Below are positions 1-7,513 of a DNA stretch of 23,729 nt, one piece after another. The stretch lies in IMG/VR virus record IMGVR_UViG_3300048131_000089, positions 1 through 23,729 of that record; one strand, 5' to 3'. Every line of letters begins with the position of its first letter. Positions within the stretch are counted from its first letter, which is position 1. A program made the position numbers and the translations under genes. The stretch comes from a virus. The notes beneath the pieces were generated by a model. The model was not told where the DNA came from. It saw nothing but the letters and a program-made list of their open reading frames with translations, and made no database searches.

Positions 1-264
1 ATCGACACCGATGCCGACCTTGCCAGAGGCAGCGCCGACTTGCTCAGCATCATCGGGGAAAGACACAGCAGGACCACCTTGGATATACCAGCTAGCGCTG
101 TCACCCAAAGCATTTTCATAACCCACGTGGTTCTCCAACAAAGCACCTTGGTAGTCCTCACCGGACCAGCCTTGGTTAGCTTCAACATTCACATACACAC
201 CTGCAGCAGCAGGCAGTGCGAAAGCAGACACCGCGAGGGTGGAAAGAGCGATTCTGTTAAACAT
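1..264 (-). CDS. Exported beta-barrel/porin-like protein (partial, 5' part only)
   Basis: The first 88 residues are inside the window; the 3' end lies beyond base 1. The N-terminus (MFNRIALSTLAVSAFALPAA) is a clear Sec signal peptide: basic start, hydrophobic core and a small-residue cleavage region around AAAG. The mature part (GVYVNVEANQGWSG, then alternating aromatic, Gly and polar residues such as WYIQGG) resembles the start of an outer-membrane beta-barrel strand repeat. I infer export to the periplasm or outer membrane of the cyanobacterial host. It follows a run of small basic genes; in T7-like phages the capsid gene would be expected near here, so this is probably an insertion before it. 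Function unknown; the porin-like label rests on composition only. Confidence 0.7.
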   Translation of the reverse strand, partial: MFNRIALSTLAVSAFALPAAAGVYVNVEANQGWSGEDYQGALLENHVGYENALGDSASWYIQGGPAVSFPDDAEQVGAASGKVGIGVD

Positions 265-273
265 AATGAGTGG

Positions 274-420
274 TTATTTTTTTGCGGTTTTTGCAGCACG
301 TTTGAAATTTGATTTAGTAGGAGCACCTTTGCTGCCAGGCTTCCTCATTTTTTCTCCACTGCCTTTAGCAATGCGCTTGCGTTTGGCGTGGATGTTTGCG
401 TAGAGACCTCGTTTAGCCAT
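274..420 (-). CDS. Small basic cyanophage protein (48 aa)
   Basis: The ORF begins MAKRGLYANIHAKRKRIA and ends in KTAKK; about a third of residues are Lys or Arg. I recognise this type of short protein, with the MAKRGLYANIHAKR start and a GSGEKMRKPG middle, as recurrent and uncharacterised in cyanophage genomes. Its ATG directly follows the stop of the 83-aa gene upstream with no intervening base, so translation is probably coupled. The charge suggests nucleic-acid binding or a structural role, but that is inference. It is too short for many gene callers. Confidence 0.75.
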   Translation of the reverse strand: MAKRGLYANIHAKRKRIAKGSGEKMRKPGSKGAPTKSNFKRAAKTAKK

Positions 421-672
421 CTAACATTTCCATTTGCGTAGTGCTAATGCCTTACGGGTAGGCTTACCGTTCTTACGCATAGGTCCTTTCACGCCTTTCA
501 TACGAGCGCAGAAGGACCGCTTGCGAGGACCGCCACCAGGCTGGGGAGCTTTAAGGTTTGAACCAGTCTCCCGGTTATATTTTTTTCGACCGGCAGCAGT
601 CAAGCCGCCGGAACGTGATTTGTGTTTGCCAATCTTTAGACTTACACTTTTATTTTTTGTAGCCTTTGCCAC
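421..672 (-). CDS. Small basic protein, DUF6321-like (83 aa)
   Basis: Very basic protein with a central segment SRSGGLTAAGRKKYNRETGS followed by NLKAPQPGGGPRKRSFCARM, which I recall as the DUF6321-type domain found in phage proteins; the name is from memory and should be searched. The start is GTG at 672-670, preceded at 8 nt by GGAGG, which is why I accept it although no ATG is available. It overlaps the tiny ORF upstream and abuts the 48-aa basic gene downstream, forming one cistron chain with psbA and hli. Function unknown; no membrane segment or signal peptide. Confidence 0.75.
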   Translation of the reverse strand: MAKATKNKSVSLKIGKHKSRSGGLTAAGRKKYNRETGSNLKAPQPGGGPRKRSFCARMKGVKGPMRKNGKPTRKALALRKWKC

Positions 673-706
673 CTTTCTTGCCTCCGCAAGATCCTTTCCT
701 ATTCAT
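650..706 (-). CDS. Possible 18-aa Gly/Lys-rich peptide
   Basis: A short ORF (MNRKGSCGGKKGGKGYKK) starts at an ATG sharing its A with the hli stop (TAATG), the same junction used between psbA and hli. Composition (Gly, Lys, one Cys) fits the neighbouring small basic proteins. Against it: it is very short, and its bases also carry the GGAGG ribosome site of the next gene, so it may be only a translated leader that couples hli to that gene. Confidence 0.3.
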   Translation of the reverse strand: MNRKGSCGGKKGGKGYKK

Positions 707-876
707 TACCAAATACCAGGAATAAGTTGACCAGTAACTGCGTACGATCCAATCGCAGCAATCACGCCGAGCATGGCAAGCCTGCCATTAAGACGCTCGG
801 CTTTCTCATTATGTGGGACAGAGTTCTCGTCGATGTACATACGTGGTTCAGTGGGCCAGATTTGGGTGTCGTTCAT
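706..876 (-). CDS. hli: High-light-inducible protein (Hli)
   Basis: A 56-aa single-helix member of the chlorophyll a/b-binding (LHC-like) superfamily. The signature ExxNGRxAMxG is complete at residues 27-37 (ERLNGRLAMLG), followed by the hydrophobic helix VIAAIGSYAVTGQLIPGIW, which would cross the thylakoid membrane. Host Hli proteins bind chlorophyll and carotenoid and protect photosystem II during light stress and D1 turnover; phage copies are thought to maintain photosynthesis during infection. The ATG shares one base with the psbA stop (TAATG), so D1 and Hli are translationally coupled. Confidence 0.95.
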   Translation of the reverse strand: MNDTQIWPTEPRMYIDENSVPHNEKAERLNGRLAMLGVIAAIGSYAVTGQLIPGIW

Positions 877-1955
877 TAACCGATAGCGGGTGAAGTAAGT
901 GCAACAGGAGTGGACTCGGCAGCAGCCAGGTCGAGGGGGAAGTTGTGAGCGTTACGCTCGTGCATCACTTCCATGCCGAGACCGGCACGGTTGAGGATGT
1001 CAGCCCAAGTGTTGATGACTCTGCCATCAGCAGCTTGGATGGATTGGTTAAAGTTAAAGCCGTTTAGATTAAACGCCATAGTTGATACGCCAAGAGCAGT
1101 AAACCAAATACCCACGACAGGCCAAGCAGCCAGAAAGAAATGAAGGCTGCGAGAATTATTAAAGCTAGCGTACTGGAAGATAAGGCGACCAAAGTATCCA
1201 TGTGCAGCGACGATGTTATAGGTTTCTTCTTCTTGTCCAAATTTATAACCTTGATTTTGACTTACATTTTCAGTCGTCTCTCGAACTAGCGAGGACGTAA
1301 CAAGCGAACCGTGCATAGCTGAGAACAGCGACCCACCAAATACACCAGCAACCCCCAACATGTGGAAAGGATGCATGAGAATATTGTGTTCTGCTTGGAA
1401 CACAAGCATGTAGTTGAAGGTACCTGAAATACCAAGTGGCATACCGTCAGAGAAGGATCCCTGACCGAAGGGGTACACCAAAAATACGGCGGTAGCGGCC
1501 GCGACCGGTGCTGAGTATGCGACAAAGATCCAGGGCCTCATACCTAGTCGATAACTAAGTTCCCATTCGCGTCCCATGTAAGCGAAGACACCAATGAGAA
1601 AGTGGAATACGACGAGCTGATAGGGTCCGCCGTTGTAGAGCCATTCGTCGAGGCTGGCTGCTTCCCAGATTGAGTAGAGATGTAGTCCGATTGCGTTGGA
1701 GCTTGGTACGACTGCTCCAGAGATGATGTTGTTTCCATAGAGTAGAGACCCTGCTACGGGTTCACGGATACCGTCGATATCAACGGGAGGTGCTGCAATG
1801 AATGCAACGATAAAACAAGTGGTTGCTGCCAGTAGACAAGGAATCATGAGGACACCGAAGTGTCCTACATAAAGCCGGTTCTCAGTGCTGCTAACCCACT
1901 CAACATAACTATCCCAAATTGACTTGGGACGTTGTAGTGCGATAGTAGCTGCCAT
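876..1955 (-). CDS. psbA: Photosystem II D1 protein
   Basis: Full-length D1 (359 aa), the reaction-centre subunit that turns over under light and is replaced by phage copies during infection. All key residues are in place by count: Tyr161 (TyrZ), Asp170, Glu189, His190, His198 (P680 chlorophyll), His215 and His252/Ser264 around QB, His332, Glu333, His337, Asp342, and Ala344 at the C-terminal processing site (DLA/AAES). Residue 130 is Glu, as in the D1:2 high-light form, rather than Gln (D1:1). It sits between the scaffold gene and hli, inside the head-gene block, and so is probably expressed with late genes. No Shine-Dalgarno is visible: the 7 nt between the scaffold stop and the ATG are A/T only, suggesting coupling to the scaffold gene. 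Confidence 0.98.
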   Translation of the reverse strand: MAATIALQRPKSIWDSYVEWVSSTENRLYVGHFGVLMIPCLLAATTCFIVAFIAAPPVDIDGIREPVAGSLLYGNNIISGAVVPSSNAIGLHLYSIWEAASLDEWLYNGGPYQLVVFHFLIGVFAYMGREWELSYRLGMRPWIFVAYSAPVAAATAVFLVYPFGQGSFSDGMPLGISGTFNYMLVFQAEHNILMHPFHMLGVAGVFGGSLFSAMHGSLVTSSLVRETTENVSQNQGYKFGQEEETYNIVAAHGYFGRLIFQYASFNNSRSLHFFLAAWPVVGIWFTALGVSTMAFNLNGFNFNQSIQAADGRVINTWADILNRAGLGMEVMHERNAHNFPLDLAAAESTPVALTSPAIG

Positions 1956-1962
1956 TTAAAAA

Positions 1963-2793
1963 TTAAAAATCTACGTTTGAACGCTCAAGCTTTTGAATTA
2001 CATCCTGCCTATAAGCAGGGTCATTGTCATAACGTGGGTCAGCCATTGCTTGGACCAACTCAGCTTGAGATCGGAAGACTGAGCCACCTTGTGTAGGGGC
2101 TTTACCTTGCAACATGGTGCCTTCCTTACCCATGTTGGCTTCAAAGATTTGTTGAAGCCCAGCAACAGCCATCTGAATTGCAGGGCCGTTGCCGGATTCT
2201 ACGAGCGAATCAAATCCTTGAATGTAATCCTCTGAAAGATTATTAGCCGCCCAAGAAATAATTTCCTGGTAGGTCTCTTCACCTCCAACGGATTCTTTAA
2301 TGGTATTGACTTGATCTTGTGAAAGATCGACAGCTTCAGTTTGCTGCCCAAGGAACTGGTCAACTACTTCACGATTGAAACCAGCTTTCTCTAGTTTTGC
2401 GTAGTGCTCATCTGCGAGTCCACCGTTTTCATCATAGAAGTTACCCATTTCGTATGGGTCAATACCATTGTCTTGGAAGATGGAGGAAAGGTTTTCCCCA
2501 TAATCTTCCGAAACAGTTTCGTAATTTACTGAGCCATCTTCTAGATAACCAGAAGTCTCATCATCAGTAGCTTCCTCTTGCTGAGGTTCTTCTGCTTGAG
2601 GTTGTCCTTCACCCATCTTCTGTTGAAGTTCGATGTAGGCTTTCTCTAGCTCTTGTGCATTTTTATATTTGCCAGCGAGCATTGCATCTTGATCTTGCTG
2701 TAGAGATTCGCCTACAGCTAGAGAGTCTTGCTCTTCTGGAGTCAAAGCCCCAGCATCAGCCGGGGTCTCATTCATGGTGAATTGTTCAGGCAT
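1963..2793 (-). CDS. Capsid assembly scaffolding protein (T7 gp9-like)
   Basis: A strongly acidic, Gln/Glu-rich, probably mostly helical protein directly after the portal gene, the position of T7 gp9. The sequence GKYKNAQELEKAYIELQQK near residue 45 is the type of segment seen in podovirus scaffolds (an element that keeps the name of each layer growing into an oligomer). Scaffolds direct procapsid assembly around the portal and then leave. I prefer the ATG at 2793 (MPEQFTMNETPADAG) because it overlaps the portal stop in ATGCCTGA, the same 8-nt overlap seen at two upstream junctions; a GTG at 2805 would add four residues. The C-terminal part is Gln/Arg-rich and ends KLERSNVDF. Confidence 0.85.
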   Translation of the reverse strand: MPEQFTMNETPADAGALTPEEQDSLAVGESLQQDQDAMLAGKYKNAQELEKAYIELQQKMGEGQPQAEEPQQEEATDDETSGYLEDGSVNYETVSEDYGENLSSIFQDNGIDPYEMGNFYDENGGLADEHYAKLEKAGFNREVVDQFLGQQTEAVDLSQDQVNTIKESVGGEETYQEIISWAANNLSEDYIQGFDSLVESGNGPAIQMAVAGLQQIFEANMGKEGTMLQGKAPTQGGSVFRSQAELVQAMADPRYDNDPAYRQDVIQKLERSNVDF

Positions 2794-4351
2794 CGGTGGG
2801 AGCACCTTCTAAGATTTCAGTATTTTTTGACGGGTCCATCATTGGAGCAGAAGCAAGCTGACCCATTTGCTTGGTCATCTCCATTTGCTGCTGATCTTCC
2901 AGCATGTCATCGTCTTCACCTTGTACCTCTTCTGGAGTCTTGACGAGGTTTAGATAATCAATACCTTGAGCTGCAGCAAGACGCTTAATAGCTTCATTAG
3001 GTACGATGTATTTCATCAATGCTTCAGGACCCAGCGTTTGTGCAATCGTTGTGATGAATGCAGTAAGGCTTTCGCGGTCCTGACCACGGCCAAGTGCATT
3101 AACACCAGCGACGATCTGTGGACGTACAAGGTTTTTATCGATCTTGGGTAGTTCGTTTCTACGTTGCAACACCAACATCACACGGTTCAGATAAGGAACC
3201 AAGAACTCAACAGTGAGTAGGCTGAACAGCCCACCAAGTTGTTGCTCTAGTTCCATCTGAGTCATACGAACTTCCTCAGCGGTAGTTCTTTCTGACTGAC
3301 GGATGTTGAGTACAAGGAATGCATCAGATATACGGCGCTCAAGTGTGGCTGCCATCTCTTGTGCAGTACGGAAGTCGCCTGTCTTGCCACCTGTAGTGAC
3401 AACAGCGACGTCATCGGGGCGACCTTGAATGATCGCACCAGTGCCTGCGTTCGCCAGGGAGGCAGGCTTAGTAGTGGATGAAGGACTAACTAGGAAAACA
3501 ACTTTCGCCATAGCTGCAGAGCCTTCTACCATTGCCTGAGACAATGATTCAAGAGACTTCAGATCTCCGAAGAACTCTTCTACTCTGCCGCGTCCGTAGT
3601 CTTCCCCATCAACAGTATTGAATCGAAGGACCAACCAAGGACTAGCACTCTTAGGTGCTGAACTTTGGGACTTAGGAATAACTTGATCGTATGCTTCCTG
3701 ATGCCACTGCCAGCGACCGGACTTGCTATCCAAGTAAACGTAGGTGTACACCTCAACGTCGTCCGTCTGCATATCATCTCCCGAGTAGTCATTCGGGATG
3801 TTTGGTAGATCAAAGTCCACCAGCTTTTTGTTAACTAGTTCCTTAGTAACAATCTCACAGACGTTACCATTACCGTCACGGCTAACTACGAAACGGTTGA
3901 GAGGATAGTGCTTGAGCCCATCCTTACCCATATAAATCAAAGCATTACCACCAACAATCAAATGCTTGAGTGCTTGGTGTACAACTACACGATCACTAGA
4001 TGCATTAACGTAGTCCATGATCATTCTCTCCATCTTGGAGAAAGAAAGATCAAGTTCACTACGAATCTCTACCGGCATCTCTGTGCCGATCTTGTCATCA
4101 CGGATCTGTAGTTTGAAGAACGTGGTTTGGGGCGGTAGCAAAGCCAACATAAGTTTGGCTGCCAATGTCACTACCGCTTTAGAACCAACGGATTGCCAAG
4201 GGGTGATCAGAGTCTTAGGACCCTTGGCACTGTCGTCATGCTTGATTAAATACGGCAAGGTGAGTTCGGAACACCTCACTGCGGTCATCAGATACTGAGA
4301 TCGATCACCAGAGAGACGTTCATAACGCATCTTTGCCGTAGGTTTAGCCAA
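2786..4351 (-). CDS. Portal protein / head-tail connector (T7 gp8-like)
   Basis: 521 aa, close to T7 gp8 (536 aa). Collinear family segments include the N-terminal YERLSGDRSQY, TPWQSVGSKAVVTLAAKLML, ERMIMDYVNASSDRV, a glycine-rich GGNALIYM, the YGRGRVEEFFGDLKSLE region and ERTTAEEVR before the C-terminal crown, which is Met/Gln-rich. The portal is the 12-subunit ring at one capsid vertex through which DNA is packaged and ejected. The longest frame starts with TTG at 4351, overlapping the upstream stop in TTGGCTAA; an ATG seven codons later (4330, MRYERLSGD) is an alternative. Upstream is a gp7.3-like gene and downstream the scaffold, as in T7. Confidence 0.95.
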   Translation of the reverse strand: MAKPTAKMRYERLSGDRSQYLMTAVRCSELTLPYLIKHDDSAKGPKTLITPWQSVGSKAVVTLAAKLMLALLPPQTTFFKLQIRDDKIGTEMPVEIRSELDLSFSKMERMIMDYVNASSDRVVVHQALKHLIVGGNALIYMGKDGLKHYPLNRFVVSRDGNGNVCEIVTKELVNKKLVDFDLPNIPNDYSGDDMQTDDVEVYTYVYLDSKSGRWQWHQEAYDQVIPKSQSSAPKSASPWLVLRFNTVDGEDYGRGRVEEFFGDLKSLESLSQAMVEGSAAMAKVVFLVSPSSTTKPASLANAGTGAIIQGRPDDVAVVTTGGKTGDFRTAQEMAATLERRISDAFLVLNIRQSERTTAEEVRMTQMELEQQLGGLFSLLTVEFLVPYLNRVMLVLQRRNELPKIDKNLVRPQIVAGVNALGRGQDRESLTAFITTIAQTLGPEALMKYIVPNEAIKRLAAAQGIDYLNLVKTPEEVQGEDDDMLEDQQQMEMTKQMGQLASAPMMDPSKNTEILEGAPTDA

Positions 4352-4697
4352 GGTTCAGACCACCCCCACGGCTAGAGGATGGGACGTTCACTGCAATACG
4401 CAGAGAACCAGTACCGCGCTTCCGATAGTTAGCAGCAGTACGCTTAGCGGAACGGCGCTGACGCACACGTCCACTGGTTTGACCCTGCGGACCCACGAGA
4501 GGTTCGGGGGCGCCTACGGGTTCGGGTGCCTTTTGCACAGGTGCAGGGGCTTGTCGCGCCACTGGTTGGCTAGACATAGCCTGACGCAGCGATGCGTTGT
4601 ATTGATCTTGCATGCGTTGGCGCTCTTGCGCTGCACGTTGAGCAGCACGGCGAGCTTCGCGGCGAGCCCTACGGGCCTGGCCTCCTCCTCCACACAT
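4344..4697 (-). CDS. T7 gp7.3-like tail/host-range assembly protein
   Basis: 117 aa directly upstream of the portal gene, the place of T7 gp7.3. It begins MCGGGGQARRARREARRAAQ, a very Arg/Ala-rich helix, followed by a Pro/Gln linker and a C-terminus GTGSLRIAVNVPSSSRGGGL. The ending resembles that of gp7.3-type proteins, which end in a Ser-Leu-rich segment and a Gly-Gly-Gly-hydrophobic tail. In T7 this small virion protein is needed for adsorption and is ejected. The ATG is preceded by GGAG (CAGGAGACTTAACT). Similarity is short and from memory, so the role is inferred from position plus the C-terminal motif. Confidence 0.6.
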   Translation of the reverse strand: MCGGGGQARRARREARRAAQRAAQERQRMQDQYNASLRQAMSSQPVARQAPAPVQKAPEPVGAPEPLVGPQGQTSGRVRQRRSAKRTAANYRKRGTGSLRIAVNVPSSSRGGGLNLG

Positions 4698-4699
4698 AG

Positions 4700-4879
4700 T
4701 TAAGTCTCCTGTTCGAGTCTGTTAATTAGATAAGAAATGATTGACTGTTGACCAGCATCAAACATGATGTTTGTCATGTCAGTGCCGGGTTCAATAGCCA
4801 GAGGTGGAAATGTCTCCTGCAATTCTTCGATAAGTTTTCGATTAAAGGGTGGGCCAAAGAGGCTCTCTAACTCACGCAT
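4700..4879 (-). CDS. Conserved small protein (59 aa) between nrdB and gp7.3-like gene
   Basis: Sequence runs MRELESLFGPPFNRKLIEEL and then FPPLAIEPGTDMTNIMFDAG followed by QQSIISYLINRLEQET, a compact mixed helix profile with no signal peptide or membrane segment. Its ATG overlaps the nrdB stop (ATGCGTGA, 8 nt), and it ends two bases before the next start, whose ribosome site (GGAG) lies in its last codons. I do not recognise a characterised family; the GQQS-I-YL--RLE ending looks like a type seen in other small podovirus genes near the portal, which is only an impression. Confidence 0.7.
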   Translation of the reverse strand: MRELESLFGPPFNRKLIEELQETFPPLAIEPGTDMTNIMFDAGQQSIISYLINRLEQET

Positions 4880-5594
4880 ATTGTGGGAGGTTTACATTGT
4901 TATGTTCAAAGAACGCTGGCATCCGCGCAGATCGTGTCTGAGAAAGTTCGGGTGCCTTGCCTTCATACATAAGTCGATCGCTGGAATCCAGCCAGAATTT
5001 TTTGTCCAAAAACTTATCGGCTGATTTGCCGAGAGGTTCAAGGACCCAATTGATGGTGGCTTTACGCAGCTTATCTAGTGAAGGCGATGCCGTGAGGTTT
5101 AACTCACGACACACCAAACTATTAACCGCTACGTGTACTTGTTCGTCTCTACTGATATCAGCGCTGACAGTTCTCATACCGGCGTCACCATTAAAACGCA
5201 TGAAGGGTAGTAGTACGAAAAAGATCGCACGTTCAGCGACCATGGCTTTAAGAACAGTGTGATCTGGGTGTGCAACCCAGGCATCGCGTAGCCTTTTGGC
5301 TTCCGCCTCAGCTTTCGCATCAACACCCCAAGCATCGGTGATGTAACCGAGAGCAAGATCGTGTTTGATTTCGTCTTGAACATTCGAGGTGAGAACTTCA
5401 CGCGCTGCAGGCGGAACTTCACTATTGAGGGCATCAGATATAAAATCTCCCACTGGTAGTTCCATGTGCCGGATAGCAAGAGCTCGGTAGATTGTCTCTT
5501 CCGCGCCAGTTCTTACTGATCCCTTTGTAGTAGCAACGGGGGTCCAGGTACGCTTTCGTTCTAGGAGTGTTTGATAAGGATTTGTTGTTTTCAT
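4872..5594 (-). CDS. nrdB: Class I ribonucleotide reductase beta subunit, no radical Tyr at usual place
   Basis: 240 aa, compact ferritin-like R2. Metal-ligand motifs are in order: EETIY (Glu32/33), DEIKH (Glu75, His78), AERAIF (Glu121) and RDEQVH (Glu151, His154). In E. coli R2 the radical Tyr122 is four residues after the ExxH histidine; here that position is Leu82 (HDLAL), with a Tyr only at 84. So the protein probably does not form the standard tyrosyl radical. Published re-annotation of the P-SSP7 enzyme described cyanopodovirus RNRs as class I with a previously overlooked beta subunit and a possible new subclass; this gene fits. Starts by ATGA overlap with nrdA. Confidence 0.88.
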   Translation of the reverse strand: MKTTNPYQTLLERKRTWTPVATTKGSVRTGAEETIYRALAIRHMELPVGDFISDALNSEVPPAAREVLTSNVQDEIKHDLALGYITDAWGVDAKAEAEAKRLRDAWVAHPDHTVLKAMVAERAIFFVLLPFMRFNGDAGMRTVSADISRDEQVHVAVNSLVCRELNLTASPSLDKLRKATINWVLEPLGKSADKFLDKKFWLDSSDRLMYEGKAPELSQTRSARMPAFFEHNNVNLPQYA

Positions 5595-6961
5595 TCTTGG
5601 CAGTCGCAGGTAACGTCATTTAGAAGTTCCTCCAGGTAAGTGTCCACATCTGCGTCATCAAGTGCTGCATATACATTTGACTTGTCTTGCGTGTTCCCCA
5701 TAACTTGAAGGCTATAATATAAAGATGTCTGGGGCGAGCTCAGCCACTCTGCAACGAATTCCTCATCGTAGGTTATTACGTCACTCCAAGAGTTGAACGA
5801 ATAGCCGTGCAGAAGTCCAGTCCTATCTAGCATTTTCATAAGTTCGTCAGCTACCTTTTTATAGGCATCCCAACCAACTTCAGAGGCAATCTCTACCTCT
5901 CCATATTCATAAGTTTCAACACCGAAAGTACCGCTGTCACGGTCTACGGTTCGGCCGACAGGTGGAGCAATCTCTGGTGCGCAGGTGAACCCGTCAAGGT
6001 CCAAACTGCGGTAACTGCAAGATGCAGTCGGAGCAATAGCAAAGGCACGATCCATCTTGTGGGCTCGTGCAACCATTGCTGCTTGTTCGATACCCAAATA
6101 GAATTGAGTAGCGCAATAGAAAGCGTGGCTATCACCAACGCCTCCATTATTTAGTTTTTCAAGTGCATCACCAAACTGTTTGTAGGTGATCTTTTCACGT
6201 CGCAGGAAGTTTGCTAGGCCAAGCATTCCAAGGCCAACCTGACGGTCTACTTCTGGCGACAGGTACTCCCCACTACTTTCGACTCCAGTGGTCGCATGCA
6301 GTGCACACAATTCAGACATTCCATCGTTGAAAGCTTTTGGAATATCGTTTGGTTTGCAGGCACCTGTATTAATGTGTTGTAAAAGGCAGGTTCCCCTACT
6401 TGGCAGGAACACTTCAAGGCATACATTGCCACGAACCCTTTTGTTGTTGTGGTCATACTTAACTTTTACAAGCCAGATATCTCCTTGTCGGATGCCTTGG
6501 AGTAAGGAAGCTTTTGTGGATGGGGATGATTCATCCCACCACTCTTGGGTAATATTGACACACCGTTTAACCCAAGGGAGCTCATTGCGTGGAGCTTCGA
6601 TGAATTCTTTAATGTCTGGGTGATTGAGATCAAGATGTAGTACACATGCACCATTTTTATAATGGCCACCCCGTCGAATAACTTCATTTAAGGTGCTATA
6701 GATCTTGCCAAAGGAAACAGGACCACTAGCGGTCAATCCTTTGCCGTTTTCACTACCTTTTGCTCGAAGGTTTGAGAGGTGAACAGCTACACCTGCGCCA
6801 TAACGCAAGGCGTGAGATACAAACTTCCAGCTGGCTTCAATACCATTAGGACCGCCCATGCTGTCCTCTACGAGGAAGACCGTGCATGACACCGGCAATC
6901 TGGCTTCAGGATTATCGATCCAGGACTGAACACGTCCTGTACGAGAAATAAAATTAGACAT
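5591..6961 (-). CDS. nrdA: Ribonucleotide reductase alpha subunit, compact class I type
   Basis: Reduces ribonucleotides to deoxyribonucleotides for phage replication. Catalytic residues: redox Cys26 (LPVSCTVF), the N-x-C-x-E active site at 179-183 (NVCLE), the partner Cys192 (RGTCLLQ), a Tyr-Tyr pair at 415-416 (SLYYSLQ) matching the radical-transfer tyrosines of class I alpha, and a C-terminal Cys-x-Cys (452, 454) for re-reduction. At 456 aa it is far shorter than E. coli NrdA (761), and lacks an N-terminal ATP cone, so overall dATP inhibition is unlikely. The YY pair and the adjacent beta gene argue for class I although such enzymes are often labelled class II. Its ATG shares a base with the MazG stop. 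Confidence 0.92.
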   Translation of the reverse strand: MSNFISRTGRVQSWIDNPEARLPVSCTVFLVEDSMGGPNGIEASWKFVSHALRYGAGVAVHLSNLRAKGSENGKGLTASGPVSFGKIYSTLNEVIRRGGHYKNGACVLHLDLNHPDIKEFIEAPRNELPWVKRCVNITQEWWDESSPSTKASLLQGIRQGDIWLVKVKYDHNNKRVRGNVCLEVFLPSRGTCLLQHINTGACKPNDIPKAFNDGMSELCALHATTGVESSGEYLSPEVDRQVGLGMLGLANFLRREKITYKQFGDALEKLNNGGVGDSHAFYCATQFYLGIEQAAMVARAHKMDRAFAIAPTASCSYRSLDLDGFTCAPEIAPPVGRTVDRDSGTFGVETYEYGEVEIASEVGWDAYKKVADELMKMLDRTGLLHGYSFNSWSDVITYDEEFVAEWLSSPQTSLYYSLQVMGNTQDKSNVYAALDDADVDTYLEELLNDVTCDCQE

Positions 6962-7329
6962 TATACGAGATCAGACAAATCAGGTGGTTGATAATTAGGT
7001 CCTTTGAGGACTTTTCCGTCCTCGCGCTTAATTGGTTTGCCGTCTTCACCAAGCTTGGACAAATTGGATTTGTGGACGCGGCGTAGCGCTTGCTCAATAT
7101 CCCAGTTCATATTCTCAGCGTACTGAGCACAAACGTAGATAAGATCAGCAAGTTCTTTTAGAGTGGCTTCCCTGTCTTTCGGGTGCATAAGCACCATTTC
7201 CTGGTCAGCTTGAAGGAACTCCTTGAATTCCTCAACGATCAAACTCGTCTGCCTCTGGCGACCACTCAAAGAGTTGTGAATGCCGTACGCACTCCGAAAC
7301 TCGATCGCTTGATTGCTCAGTAAGGACAT
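6961..7329 (-). CDS. mazG: MazG-like nucleotide pyrophosphohydrolase
   Basis: 122 aa. The all-alpha NTP pyrophosphohydrolase signature is visible: EEFKE (Glu33, 34, 37) then KELAD (Glu59, Asp62), the ExxE...ExxD Mg2+ site. The tail (NLSKLGEDGKPIKREDGKVL) matches phage HisE/MazG-type proteins. It would hydrolyse (d)NTPs to monophosphates, feeding the next-gene reductase and removing unwanted nucleotides; the exact substrate cannot be read from sequence. Conserved-looking residues start close to the ATG (QAIEFRSAYGIHNSLSGR), so the long 98-nt overlap with the upstream DUF3310 gene seems real. Confidence 0.85.
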   Translation of the reverse strand: MSLLSNQAIEFRSAYGIHNSLSGRQRQTSLIVEEFKEFLQADQEMVLMHPKDREATLKELADLIYVCAQYAENMNWDIEQALRRVHKSNLSKLGEDGKPIKREDGKVLKGPNYQPPDLSDLV

Positions 7330-7513
7330 GATGGTTAAGTTCGTTCTCTAAATAATGGATTGCTTTCTTGAGATCAGACTCCTTGCAGTCTTTATGACCA
7401 GCACGGCAGATATATTTAAGTGCACAGCCAAGGTGATAGTTCAGGTTTTGATCTCGAATGAAATCCCAAACTTCTACTTTTCCTCGGGTGTAGTAGGTGG
7501 GTGAATTGGCCAC
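7232..7513 (-). CDS. DUF3310 (SaV-like) protein
   Basis: 93 aa. The DUF3310 core is evident: PTYYTRGKVEVWDFIRDQNL then YHLGCALKYICRAGHK and DLKKAIHYLENEL. This domain occurs in many phages and is related to part of the T7 gp1.7 nucleotide kinase, so a role in nucleotide metabolism is plausible, in keeping with mazG and nrdAB next door. The start is GTG at 7513; no Shine-Dalgarno precedes it (AAAAAA), but a TCACTCTC promoter-like element ends 12 nt upstream. It overlaps the nblA-like gene by 40 nt and mazG by 98 nt. Confidence 0.85.
   Translation of the reverse strand: MANSPTYYTRGKVEVWDFIRDQNLNYHLGCALKYICRAGHKDCKESDLKKAIHYLENELNHHVLTEQSSDRVSECVRHSQLFEWSPEADEFDR

Noticed and set aside
5591-6961. 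Class II (B12-dependent) ribonucleotide reductase
   Set aside because: The alpha carries the class I Tyr-Tyr relay and is followed by a beta subunit with all metal ligands.
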